DNA of 64,000 nucleotides from Staphylococcus hsinchuensis (GTDB taxonomy: Bacteria > Bacillota > Bacilli > Staphylococcales > Staphylococcaceae). The first letter of the stretch is position 1; every line of letters starts with the position of its first letter. The notes beneath the pieces are model-generated. The model did not search any database. It had not been told where the DNA came from and saw nothing but the letters and a program-made list of their open reading frames with translations. Made by a program: the position numbers and the translations under genes. This document shows positions 53,057-61,751 of this stretch, piece by piece. The stretch lies in NCBI RefSeq assembly GCF_038789205.1, contig NZ_CP128355.1, positions 1,178,001 through 1,242,000 of the forward strand, written 5' to 3'.

Positions 53057-53080
53057 TATTTAATAGTGTTTGTTTAAGAT

Positions 53081-53120
53081 AAAAAGAGTTGGAAACTTAT
53101 CTAGTTTCCAACTCTTTTTT
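53081..53120 (+). terminator. Strong terminator after gluD
   Basis: AAAAAGAGTTGGAAACT pairs with AGTTTCCAACTCTTTTT around TATCT. Confidence 0.9.
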
Positions 53121-53225
53121 GTGATTTTGCTAATATCAGTTATACAGAATAAATCGTCATAGTCATTTCGACTATAAAATCAAAGTCTCCAAATGCTTTT
53201 GTATACATTTTGAAGAATTTAAATA

Positions 53226-53270
53226 AACCCTACCAAAGATTTATAATCAACATCTTTGGTAGGGCTTTGT
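53226..53270. terminator. Second terminator between gluD and glpQ
   Basis: CCCTACCAAAGAT pairs with ATCTTTGGTAGGG. It lies just after the glpQ stop on the minus strand and may serve that gene. Confidence 0.75.
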
Positions 53271-53321
53271 TTATGATATATGACGGTCTATGTCATAGAT
53301 TAATAGTAAATGTATTTGAGT

Positions 53322-54302
53322 TTATTGTTCTTGGTTTACTTGCTCGTACATGTCAGCATAGTTTGTAAATAAACCATCAACGCCGTATTGATTTAAACGT
53401 TCCATATCAGCTTTTGTATTTACAGTGTAAGGGTGAACGAGGAACCCTGCTTTTTTAAGGTTTTGAACATTTTGAGCAGTTAAATCTGTATATTCAGGGC
53501 CAACACCAATTGCAGTTTGACGTAAAGTATTGAAGTCTTGTTGAGTCATGCTCGTTAATTCACCTTTATCTAATAATCTCACAAGAGGTACGCTTGGATT
53601 TAATCTCTTCATTTTTTCTAAGCTTGCTTGTGAGAATGATTGAATCATTACGTGACCATTTTTAAGTGATTGATTTGTTAACATGTTGTGTCTATTTAAT
53701 GTATTAAGTAAATCTTGTTCCATACCTGGATATACATCTGGTGATTTTGTTTCGATATAGTAGTTTGCATTTGGGCCGTAACGTTCAAGGATTTCGTCTA
53801 AAGTAGGTATTTTTGCACCAGCGTATTTTTCGTTAGCATATTCAGGATGTGTTGCATTGAATTTGCTACCAGCGTCTAATTTTTTTAATTCATCTAATGT
53901 ATATTGGTCAACTCTGCCTGTACCATTTGTAGTTCTATCCACTGTTTCGTCGTGCATAGCTACTAAATGACCATCTTTCGTTCTTTGTAAGTCAATTTCA
54001 ATATATGATGCGCCTAATTCGTTATGACTTTTGTCATATGAATAGAATGTATGTTCAGGTGCATAACCACTTGCGCCTCTGTGTGCGATAGTTGTGTGTT
54101 TCTCGCCAGTTAAATTATGCGCTTCTTTATGGCTAGCATTGTTTGGATTTGATTTTAATTGTGATGCTGAAGAATAACGATTTTCATTTGGACCTTTGTT
54201 TGAATTGTCGTTAGTACTTGCTTGAGATACAGCAGAAGTACCTAGTAAAGATAATGATAATACAGTAACGCTTGAAACCATTAATTTTGTCGCTTTTTTC
54301 AT
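53322..54302 (-). CDS. glpQ: Secreted glycerophosphodiester phosphodiesterase
   Basis: A 326 aa secreted enzyme. Residues 1-28 are a signal peptide (MKKATKLMVSSVTVLSLSLL, with cleavage expected after AVSQA). A short disordered Asn/Ser-rich stretch follows. The GDPD domain begins at THTIAHRGASGYAPEHT-like TTIAHRGASGYAPEHTF and contains YIEIDLQRTKDGHLVAMHDE. It splits glycerophosphodiesters to glycerol-3-phosphate and may trim wall teichoic acid. ATG 54302 is chosen because AGGAGTG precedes it. Syntenic with S. aureus. Confidence 0.94.
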   Translation of the reverse strand: MKKATKLMVSSVTVLSLSLLGTSAVSQASTNDNSNKGPNENRYSSASQLKSNPNNASHKEAHNLTGEKHTTIAHRGASGYAPEHTFYSYDKSHNELGASYIEIDLQRTKDGHLVAMHDETVDRTTNGTGRVDQYTLDELKKLDAGSKFNATHPEYANEKYAGAKIPTLDEILERYGPNANYYIETKSPDVYPGMEQDLLNTLNRHNMLTNQSLKNGHVMIQSFSQASLEKMKRLNPSVPLVRLLDKGELTSMTQQDFNTLRQTAIGVGPEYTDLTAQNVQNLKKAGFLVHPYTVNTKADMERLNQYGVDGLFTNYADMYEQVNQEQ

Positions 54303-54466
54303 AAATACGTTCACTCCTAAATTTTTACTATATTCTCACATTACAAAAAAAGAGGAGTGAATAGAATACTATTTACGCTATCTTTATTTAAAATAAATAA
54401 TGTTAACTCATCCATAACAATATAAATATTGGATTAATTTTGTTCAATTTTTACTGTAATACTAAA

Positions 54467-54509
54467 AATGCGATACAGAAAAGTTTTGAAATTATTTCTG
54501 TATCGCATT
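54467..54509 (-). terminator. Terminator of argGH
   Basis: AATGCGATACAGAAA and TTTCTGTATCGCATT pair. On the minus strand it follows argH directly. Confidence 0.85.
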
Positions 54510-54516
54510 AACCATA

Positions 54517-55905
54517 TTATTCATTTGTAGTTTTAAATTTTTGTTTGATGACTTCGATTTGTTTTTTTACGGCATCATGTCCTGTTGAACCGTAACTTGT
54601 TCTACGACTTATACAATTTTCAGGTTTTAAATACTCATAAATATCCGCTTCAATGCTCGCATGGGCATCTTTGTATTGTGTAAGTGGGACATCTAATAAA
54701 TATACATTATGTTGTATAGCCCATAATACAAGTTTACCTACGATTTCATGTGCTGTTCTAAAAGGAACCCCTTTATTTACGAGATAATCAGCGAGTTCGG
54801 TTGCGTTTGAAAAATCTTGTTCAACAGCACTTTGTAGTTGATTTACGTTTACCGTCATCGATGCGATCATACCATCAAAGATACGAAGTGAGCCTTTAAT
54901 GGTGTGGATTGCATCGAATAATCCTTCTTTATCTTCTTGCATATCTTTATTATATGCGAGAGGCAGTCCTTTTAATGTTGTTAGCATACTTACTAAATGA
55001 CCTGTTGTTCTCCCCACTTTACCTCGAATGAGTTCAGCCATGTCAGGATTTTTCTTTTGGGGCATAATAGATGAGCCAGTTGAAAATGCATCAGATAACG
55101 TGACAAAATTGGCTTCAGCTGAAGACCAAAAAATAATTTCTTCAGCAAAACGAGAAAGGTGTACCATCGTTAAGCTAATATTGTGGAGTGTCTCTACAAT
55201 GTAATCACGATCACTTACTGCATCTAAGCTATTTTCGTATAGATTTGCAAACTCTAGTGATTCTTGCGTAGTATGACGATCGATAGGATAAGTTGTTCCG
55301 CTTAATGCTGCTGCTCCAAGAGGGGATATGTCGATACGTTTTAAACTATCTTGGAAACGTGTTTTGTCTCTATCGAGCATCCAATAATACGTTAATATAT
55401 GATGTGCAAATGAAATTGGTTGCGCTCTTTGTAAATGCGTATAACCTGGCATAATTGTTTCGATGTGCTTTTCAGCTATATCAACGATTGTTTGTTGGAA
55501 AGCGTTAATGAGGGAAATTATTTCATTAACTTCATCTTTTGTGTATAAATGCATATCCGTCGCGATTTGATCATTTCTACTACGACCAGTATGCAATCTA
55601 CCTCCAGCATCGCCTATACGTTTAATCAACTCATGTTCTATATTTAAATGTATATCTTCTAGAGATATATCTAAAGGCAAGTTTCCATTTTCGTAATCCT
55701 TTAGTATTTCAGTTAATCCTTTGATAATTGCATCACAATCAGCTTGAGAAATAATATCTTGTTTGGCTAACATTTTCGCATGTGCAATACTTCCTTGAAC
55801 ATCATATTTAATCAATATTTGATCAAATCCTACTGAAGCATTAAATTCATCTACCCAATCTTCGGGTTTTTCACTAAATCTACCACCCCAAGCTTTATTG
55901 CTCAT
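54517..55905 (-). CDS. argH: Argininosuccinate lyase
   Basis: A 462 aa enzyme of the fumarase/aspartase family that cuts argininosuccinate to arginine and fumarate. [11 protein letters not shown] at the start, [18 protein letters not shown], and the signature [20 protein letters not shown] with the catalytic Ser are visible. The start 55905 follows GGAGG on the minus strand and overlaps the end of argG by 11 bases, so the two are translationally coupled. It is the last step of arginine synthesis. Confidence 0.96.
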   Translation of the reverse strand: MSNKAWGGRFSEKPEDWVDEFNASVGFDQILIKYDVQGSIAHAKMLAKQDIISQADCDAIIKGLTEILKDYENGNLPLDISLEDIHLNIEHELIKRIGDAGGRLHTGRSRNDQIATDMHLYTKDEVNEIISLINAFQQTIVDIAEKHIETIMPGYTHLQRAQPISFAHHILTYYWMLDRDKTRFQDSLKRIDISPLGAAALSGTTYPIDRHTTQESLEFANLYENSLDAVSDRDYIVETLHNISLTMVHLSRFAEEIIFWSSAEANFVTLSDAFSTGSSIMPQKKNPDMAELIRGKVGRTTGHLVSMLTTLKGLPLAYNKDMQEDKEGLFDAIHTIKGSLRIFDGMIASMTVNVNQLQSAVEQDFSNATELADYLVNKGVPFRTAHEIVGKLVLWAIQHNVYLLDVPLTQYKDAHASIEADIYEYLKPENCISRRTSYGSTGHDAVKKQIEVIKQKFKTTNE

Positions 55906-57100
55906 CGTTATAACCTCCATGTAACATTGCGTTCACTTGAGTAGGAAGACCAAAGATATCGATAAATCCAACCGCTGATTCTTGATTGAATGCATCTTCT
56001 TTTGTATATGTCGCTAGTTTTTCATTATATAAAGTGTGAGGAGATTTTCTACCATTAACAATTGCATTACCTTTGTATAATTTAATGCGTACTTCACCAC
56101 TAACATATTTTTGCGTACTATTTATAAATGTTTTTAAGCTATCTGTGAGTGGTGAATACCAAAGGCCATTATAGACTTGCTCAGAAAATTGCTTTTCAAT
56201 GACTGGTTTGAAATGCGCAACATCTTTTGTCAATGTGATGGTTTCTAAGGATTTATGTCCCTTTAAAATAACTTCTGCTGCAGGTGTTTCATAAACTTCT
56301 CTTGATTTAATACCGACAAGTCTATTTTCAACATGGTCTATTCTTCCTATACCATGTTTTCCAGCTAATTTATTTAATTCTAAAATTAAGTCGCTGAGTT
56401 TATAAGTTTGTCCGTTTAGTGAAGTAGGTAGACCTTCTTCAAAAGTTAGTAAGATTTCTTCAGCTTCATCAGGTGTGTCTTCTAACTCACGAGTTAAATC
56501 ATATGCATCTGCAGGTGGTGCTGCGAAAGGATCTTCAAGTATGCCACATTCGTTACTTCTACCCCATAAATTTTGGTCAATTGAGTATGGTGAATCATGT
56601 TCAATAGGAACTGGAATATTATGTTTTAATGCATAATCGATTTCTTCTTCACGACTCCAAGCCCATTCTCTAACTGGAGCAAAAACTTTTAAGTTTGGAT
56701 TTAAAGCTTTTATTGCAACTTCAAAACGAACTTGATCGTTACCTTTACCTGTACAACCGTGGGCAATACCTACTGCATCTGTTTTCTCAGCGATCTCTAC
56801 TAATTTTTTTGAAATTAGAGGTCTGGATAAAGCAGAAACGAGTGGGTAAGTACCTTCATACATTAAGTTACCTTTGATTGCATAGGCTACGAAGTCTTCA
56901 CTGAATTCTTCTGTAGCATCTATGATATGACATTCGACTGCACCCATATCTAATGCTTTTTGGTGTACAAGTTCTAAATCTTTTCCTTCGCCGACGTCTA
57001 AACAACAAGCTACCACGTCATAACCTTTATCTAATATCCATTTTACTGCAACACTTGTGTCTAATCCGCCTGAATATGCTAATACGATTTTCTCTTTCAT
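55895..57100 (-). CDS. argG: Argininosuccinate synthase
   Basis: A 401 aa ATP-dependent ligase joining citrulline and aspartate. The P-loop-like PP motif is [16 protein letters not shown] at the N-terminus; [15 protein letters not shown] and [15 protein letters not shown] are further signatures. ATG 57100 follows AGAGGTG. The preceding three codons from an upstream start are not conserved. The -10 TATACT (57152-57147) and an ArgR-like box upstream suggest repression by arginine. Confidence 0.96.
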   Translation of the reverse strand: MKEKIVLAYSGGLDTSVAVKWILDKGYDVVACCLDVGEGKDLELVHQKALDMGAVECHIIDATEEFSEDFVAYAIKGNLMYEGTYPLVSALSRPLISKKLVEIAEKTDAVGIAHGCTGKGNDQVRFEVAIKALNPNLKVFAPVREWAWSREEEIDYALKHNIPVPIEHDSPYSIDQNLWGRSNECGILEDPFAAPPADAYDLTRELEDTPDEAEEILLTFEEGLPTSLNGQTYKLSDLILELNKLAGKHGIGRIDHVENRLVGIKSREVYETPAAEVILKGHKSLETITLTKDVAHFKPVIEKQFSEQVYNGLWYSPLTDSLKTFINSTQKYVSGEVRIKLYKGNAIVNGRKSPHTLYNEKLATYTKEDAFNQESAVGFIDIFGLPTQVNAMLHGGYNDEQ

Positions 57101-57430
57101 AAGTTTCACCTCTATATATTAATTGAAATTTAATTTGTTAAAAATGAGTATAGCAGATTTGTTAGGAGAATAAAACCAATAAATTACATAAATATGCAAA
57201 TTTCAGAAAATAAAATCTTTTGGCAACAATTTATAAGTAAGTTGAATAATCGTTTTTGTCTATTCTAATGTGTTTGGATATTGTATATTATATGTATATT
57301 AGGTTTGGTGAACAATTTGTTTTCAGGGTCAATTGTGTGAAAACTTATTTTGTACAAAGCCAGTTGTTTGAATAGTGAATTTAAACTTAGTAAAATTAGT
57401 TTTGAAATATAAACACGGGAGGCAATTCAC
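57101..57430. other. Divergent promoter region between argGH and pgi
   Basis: About 330 AT-rich bases without a gene. It holds the minus-strand -10 TATACT for argG (57152-57147), an ArgR-like site (57183-57200), and AT-rich promoter material before pgi. Repeated TATAT tracts near 57285-57300 have no clear function. Confidence 0.6.
57183..57200 (-). promoter_or_regulatory. Candidate ArgR binding box upstream of argG
   Basis: The 18 bases ATTACATAAATATGCAAA match the 18-base palindromic ARG box pattern (TNTGNATWWWWATNCANA) with two mismatches on either strand. It lies about 35 bases beyond the argG -10, where a bound repressor would interfere. Confidence 0.5.
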
Positions 57431-58762
57431 ATGACTCATATTCAATTAGACTATCGTAAGACTTTAGAGTTCTTTGGTGAACATGAAATGCAACAACAAC
57501 AAGAAGTGGTTTCTACGATTCATAATATAATCCATAAAGGTACAGGCGCAGGAAATGATTTCTTAGGTTGGTTAGATTTACCTGTAGATTATGACAAAGA
57601 CGAATTTTCACGTATTCTAGAAGCTTCTAAACGTGTGAAAGAGAATTCTGAAGTATTAGTAGTCATTGGTATTGGAGGTTCTTATTTAGGGGCGCGTGCA
57701 GCGATTGAAATGTTGACATCATCATTTAGAAATAGTGATGAATATCCAGAAATCGTCTTCGTCGGTAATCATTTATCATCAACTTATACTCAACAATTAG
57801 TTGATTATTTAGATGGAAAAGATTTTTCTGTAAACGTTATTTCTAAATCAGGTACGACAACAGAACCTGCAGTTGCATTTAGACTGTTCAAACAATTATT
57901 AGAAAATAAATACGGAAAAGAAGAAGCTAAAAAACGCATCTTCGCCACAACTGATAAAGAAAAGGGTGCGCTAAAACAATTAGCGACAAATGAAGGTTAC
58001 GAAACATTTATTGTACCTGATGATATCGGCGGCCGTTACTCAGTTTTAACTGCAGTAGGATTATTACCAATTGCAGTAGCAGGTATTGATATCGAAGCCA
58101 TCATGAACGGTGCAGCGAAAGCACGTGAGGAACTATCATCAGACAAATTAGAAGAAAACATTGCCTACCAATATGCGACAATTCGTAACATTCTTTATAC
58201 AAAAGGGTATACGACAGAAATGTTAATTAACTACGAACCATCATTACAATATTTCAATGAATGGTGGAAACAATTATTTGGTGAATCTGAAGGAAAAGAC
58301 TTTAAAGGTATTTATCCATCAAGCGCTAACTACACTACTGATTTACATTCATTAGGACAATATGTTCAGGAAGGGCGTCGTTTCTTATTTGAAACAGTAG
58401 TTAAAGTAGATACACCTAAACATGATATTAAGATTGAAGCAGACCCAGATGATCTAGACGGTTTAAATTATTTAGCTGGTAAGACAATTGATGAGGTTAA
58501 TACGAAAGCATTTGAAGGTACTTTACTTGCACATACTGATGGTGGCGTGCCTAATTTAGTTGTAAATGTACCTCAATTAGATGAAGAGACATTTGGCTAC
58601 TTGGTTTATTTCTTTGAATTAGCTTGTGCTATGAGTGGTTACCAACTCGGTGTGAATCCATTTAATCAACCAGGCGTTGAAGCATATAAACAAAATATGT
58701 TTGCGTTATTAGGTAAACCAGGATTTGAAGATAAGAAACAAGAACTTGAAGAACGTTTATAA
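57431..58762 (+). CDS. pgi: Glucose-6-phosphate isomerase
   Basis: A 443 aa glycolytic enzyme interconverting glucose-6-phosphate and fructose-6-phosphate. [19 protein letters not shown] and [19 protein letters not shown] form the sugar phosphate site, and [19 protein letters not shown] is the family signature. Length and sequence fit the S. aureus protein. GGGAGGCAATTCAC precedes the ATG. A strong terminator shared with the convergent carboxypeptidase gene follows. Confidence 0.97.
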   Translation: MTHIQLDYRKTLEFFGEHEMQQQQEVVSTIHNIIHKGTGAGNDFLGWLDLPVDYDKDEFSRILEASKRVKENSEVLVVIGIGGSYLGARAAIEMLTSSFRNSDEYPEIVFVGNHLSSTYTQQLVDYLDGKDFSVNVISKSGTTTEPAVAFRLFKQLLENKYGKEEAKKRIFATTDKEKGALKQLATNEGYETFIVPDDIGGRYSVLTAVGLLPIAVAGIDIEAIMNGAAKAREELSSDKLEENIAYQYATIRNILYTKGYTTEMLINYEPSLQYFNEWWKQLFGESEGKDFKGIYPSSANYTTDLHSLGQYVQEGRRFLFETVVKVDTPKHDIKIEADPDDLDGLNYLAGKTIDEVNTKAFEGTLLAHTDGGVPNLVVNVPQLDEETFGYLVYFFELACAMSGYQLGVNPFNQPGVEAYKQNMFALLGKPGFEDKKQELEERL

Positions 58763-58801
58763 AAAATTCATTTGAAGAAGCTTTGACATAAGTACAAAAT
58801 T

Positions 58802-58844
58802 AAGGCCAACCCTTAAGATTAATTTCTTTTGGGTTGGCCTTTGT
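58802..58844. terminator. Bidirectional terminator between pgi and the carboxypeptidase gene
   Basis: AAGGCCAACCC pairs with GGGTTGGCCTT; short T or A runs flank it. Confidence 0.85.
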
Positions 58845-58868
58845 ATTAAAAATAAAGCACATGCATTG

Positions 58869-60107
58869 CTAACTATGTTTTTTCTTATACGTATTTTTAA
58901 GTACAAATATCATGATGATTATAAATATTAGTAATATAGCAATAAATATATAGGTAATGATTTGTTTCCAATTAATCACAGGTTCAACTTCAACACTAGG
59001 TGGGTGGGCGCCTTTTAAAAATGTACGCTTATAATTGAGAGTCAATGTGTTATCATCTGAAATTTTGAAACTGTAATCATGTAACTTTGTAGGAACGACA
59101 TCGTATAGGTCATGCTTTACTTTATATACTTTACCGTTTATTGTATGTCGACCTTTAGTTAAAACTTTGCGGTATTCATAATGGTCAAAAGCATGTTTAA
59201 TTAATCCATTAGAAATTTGTTGTCGTGCATGCTTTGCTTTATCACTTGGATAAGGTTGTGTATTAAACAATGTAGAAATTACGCGTAAATGATTTCTTTT
59301 CGCGGTTAATACTAAATTATATCCATTATCACTTGTTCCAGTCTTTAAACCATCGACATCTTTCATTCCGTCTGGAAAAGAGGGGAGAGATGTATTCGTA
59401 TTGTGTAGAGACTTGTGATATTGTAAATCGCTTTTTAGACTTGTGATTTTTAAAGCTTCAGGATAGTGGTTTAATATATAATGTGATAATAATGACATAT
59501 CGTTGGCAGTCGTATAACTATAAGTTTGATTTTGATACTGTTTAGGCGCAAACGGTTTGAGTAGTTTAATGTTTGCACCGCTTGGATTTGTAAAATGAGT
59601 GTTTTGCATACCGATTTGTTTCGCTTTTTTGTTCATACGGTTTGTAAAATGAGAAGAATTTCCATCAATTTCTTCTGCGAGTACTAAAGTAGCAGCATTA
59701 CTAGATTCAAGCATAGCTTGCTTAACCAATTGGAGTATAGAAAAGGTTTGGCCTGTTTTTAAAGGGAAAGTTGTCAAATTAGGTATTTGGGACATTTTTT
59801 GTTCCCTTAAATCGATTTTAACTGTGTCATAAAAATTGAACTTTTTATGTTTGATATCATCAAGAATGAGGGCGAGGGTCATAAGTTTTGTAGTTGAAGC
59901 AGGATCGACTTGTTTATGAATATTGTAGTTATATAAAATTTGTCCATTTTTGGTAGTAACTTGAGCGCTTTTTGGATTATTTTGTTTATTTACATGAATA
60001 TGTTCATTTTCTGCGATTTGGTATGGGGATTGTCCAGCAAATGTATATAGCGGAGCATAGATTGAAAGTAAAATTAAAAACGAAAGTATGACTCCTAACT
60101 TTTTCAT
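58869..60107 (-). CDS. D-alanyl-D-alanine carboxypeptidase-like protein (S11 family)
   Basis: A 412 aa low-molecular-mass penicillin-binding protein type. A signal peptide spans residues 1-25. The three active-site motifs are present: Ser71-x-x-Lys74 in DPASTTKLM, SSN at 135-137 in LESSNAATL, and KTG at 255-257 in GLKTGTSDNG. Residues about 380-404 form a C-terminal membrane anchor followed by KNTYKKKHS. It trims stem peptides of peptidoglycan outside the membrane. I do not recall this gene at the pgi-sps position in S. aureus, where a different small gene lies, so it is a lineage difference. PBP4 itself is encoded elsewhere in that species. Confidence 0.88.
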   Translation of the reverse strand: MKKLGVILSFLILLSIYAPLYTFAGQSPYQIAENEHIHVNKQNNPKSAQVTTKNGQILYNYNIHKQVDPASTTKLMTLALILDDIKHKKFNFYDTVKIDLREQKMSQIPNLTTFPLKTGQTFSILQLVKQAMLESSNAATLVLAEEIDGNSSHFTNRMNKKAKQIGMQNTHFTNPSGANIKLLKPFAPKQYQNQTYSYTTANDMSLLSHYILNHYPEALKITSLKSDLQYHKSLHNTNTSLPSFPDGMKDVDGLKTGTSDNGYNLVLTAKRNHLRVISTLFNTQPYPSDKAKHARQQISNGLIKHAFDHYEYRKVLTKGRHTINGKVYKVKHDLYDVVPTKLHDYSFKISDDNTLTLNYKRTFLKGAHPPSVEVEPVINWKQIITYIFIAILLIFIIIMIFVLKNTYKKKHS

Positions 60108-60503
60108 TGAATCGTCTCCTTGATTTTCATTAAAAAATATTCAACATATTGCATCATTCAAATAGAAATTGTTGGATAAATTAAAATAAATTCCAATGGC
60201 AAGTGTCATTACTATTCAAAGGTAAGAAGTATCAAAGTTATTATGAGTAATTGGATTTTACTTATATATTCTAATTCTAACAAAAACGATGATGATTGGG
60301 TTGTTTTTTATATAAACATTCATAAATAACACAATAAAATTATAAATCTTTAATTTTAATAGTCGAAACTACCTGGGACTAGAGACCGATTTTTAAGTAA
60401 AAAGATATTAAATGGTTCCAATAAGGTGTTTTTACACTTATAATGAAATACCGTAGTTTGTATTATTGTGTAAAGGTTGAAAAAACGTCAGGAGAGTGTC
60501 TAT
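60108..60503. other. Divergent intergenic region upstream of the sps fusion
   Basis: About 400 AT-rich bases without a gene. A promoter at 60416-60444 faces right. I see no further clear structure. Confidence 0.55.
60416..60444 (+). promoter_or_regulatory. Promoter for the sps gene
   Basis: TTCCAA (60416-60421) and TATAAT (60439-60444) are 17 bases apart, about 60 bases before the GTG start. Confidence 0.5.
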
Positions 60504-61619
60504 GTGAAACGCATCATCAAACATATCATCGCTTTAATATGTGCTTTAATTTTTGTGCTGATGTTACAAGCCTTTGTCATTTCTGGTGCTGTGATACAAG
60601 ATAATCAGATGAAACCGACTTTACAAAAAGACGACCGTGTTATAATAAATAAACTAAAAACTACTTTTAATTTACTAGGCAATAGTGATATTATATTGTA
60701 TCGTAAGGGTGACAAAGTCCATGTAAGCCGAGTTATTGGGAAACCTGGTCAATCTGTTGAATATAAACATGGTAAACTTTATCGAGATGATAAATATGTT
60801 GATGAGCCTTATACTCATGGCAAACAAATTGAATCGTTATCATTAAGAAAAGTGAAACACTCCGAAGGCAATATATTACCACCCGATACATATTTTGTAT
60901 TAAATGATCGCCGAGGTAATGATAAAGATTCAAGAACATTCGGACTGATTAAAAAACGAGATGTGATTGGCAACGTGAGTTTAAAGTATTATCCATTTGA
61001 TCAATTCACGGCTAATTTTAACTTAATAGATGAGGTGTACAAATTGAGAAAAGAAGTAATAGAATGGATTGTCGCAATAATTGCAGCGCTTGCTATATTT
61101 TTTTTAGTAACAAATTTTGTTGCAAAGTCATATACAGTTAAAGGTGATTCAATGGATCCTACATTGAAAGACGGAGAACGCGTAGCTGTAAACTTATTTG
61201 ATTACAAACTAGGCGACATTAAAAAAGGTAACGTTATTGTGTTCCACGCTACAAAAAATGCTGATTACGTAAAACGTGTTATCGGTACGCCTGGAGATTC
61301 AATCGAATATAAAAAAGACAAACTTTATGTTAACGGTAAGAAAGTCGATGAACCTTACTTAAACTATAATGAAAAACACAAACATTATGATTATATTACT
61401 GGAAGCTTTAAAACAAAAGATATAGATAGAGAAACACATAAAAATAAAATTCCTAAAGGCAAATTACTAGTGCTTGGAGATAATCGTGAAGTCAGCAAAG
61501 ACAGCCGTTCATTTGGCTTAATTGATAAAGATAAAGTTGTAGGTAAAGTTTGGTTTAGATATTGGCCATTAAATGGTATGAAATTTGGATTTGATCCAGA
61601 TACAGATTACGGTAAATAA
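60504..61619 (+). CDS. Fused type I signal peptidase: inactive SpsA-like half plus active SpsB-like half
   Basis: A 371 aa protein with GTG start after AGGAGAG. Residues 1-178 are SpsA-like with one membrane anchor; the catalytic Ser and Lys are replaced (Gln35 in DNQMKPT, Ser75 in HVSRVIG). Residues 181-371 are SpsB-like with an anchor at 187-206 and intact Ser216 (GDSMDPT) and Lys257 (YVKRVIG). In S. aureus these are two adjacent genes. Here the codon at the expected spsA stop is TAC (61038-61040), which opens the frame. GAGGTG (61032-61037) followed six bases later by TTG 61044 would still allow a separate 191 aa SpsB, the same length as in S. aureus. SpsB removes signal peptides at the membrane surface and is essential. 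Confidence 0.85.
   Translation: MKRIIKHIIALICALIFVLMLQAFVISGAVIQDNQMKPTLQKDDRVIINKLKTTFNLLGNSDIILYRKGDKVHVSRVIGKPGQSVEYKHGKLYRDDKYVDEPYTHGKQIESLSLRKVKHSEGNILPPDTYFVLNDRRGNDKDSRTFGLIKKRDVIGNVSLKYYPFDQFTANFNLIDEVYKLRKEVIEWIVAIIAALAIFFLVTNFVAKSYTVKGDSMDPTLKDGERVAVNLFDYKLGDIKKGNVIVFHATKNADYVKRVIGTPGDSIEYKKDKLYVNGKKVDEPYLNYNEKHKHYDYITGSFKTKDIDRETHKNKIPKGKLLVLGDNREVSKDSRSFGLIDKDKVVGKVWFRYWPLNGMKFGFDPDTDYGK
61032..61046 (+). promoter_or_regulatory. Internal ribosome binding site and TTG start for SpsB
   Basis: GAGGTG, six bases, then TTG. The TTG begins the sequence corresponding to the S. aureus SpsB N-terminus (KEVIEWIVAI versus KELLEWIISI from memory). Confidence 0.65.
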
Positions 61620-61630
61620 AGAATTATAAG

Positions 61631-61664
61631 AGCTAGAACATGTTAAAAATGTTCTAGCTTTTTT
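61631..61664 (+). terminator. Terminator after the sps gene
   Basis: AGCTAGAACAT and ATGTTCTAGCT pair around GTTAAAA, then T5. Confidence 0.85.
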
Positions 61665-61751
61665 ATGCATGGATGCTGAAATTAGCTGTTGATCATTATC
61701 ATTGTGTAACACTTTATATGTTAAAATGGAAAACAAAGGAGTGGGATGGTT

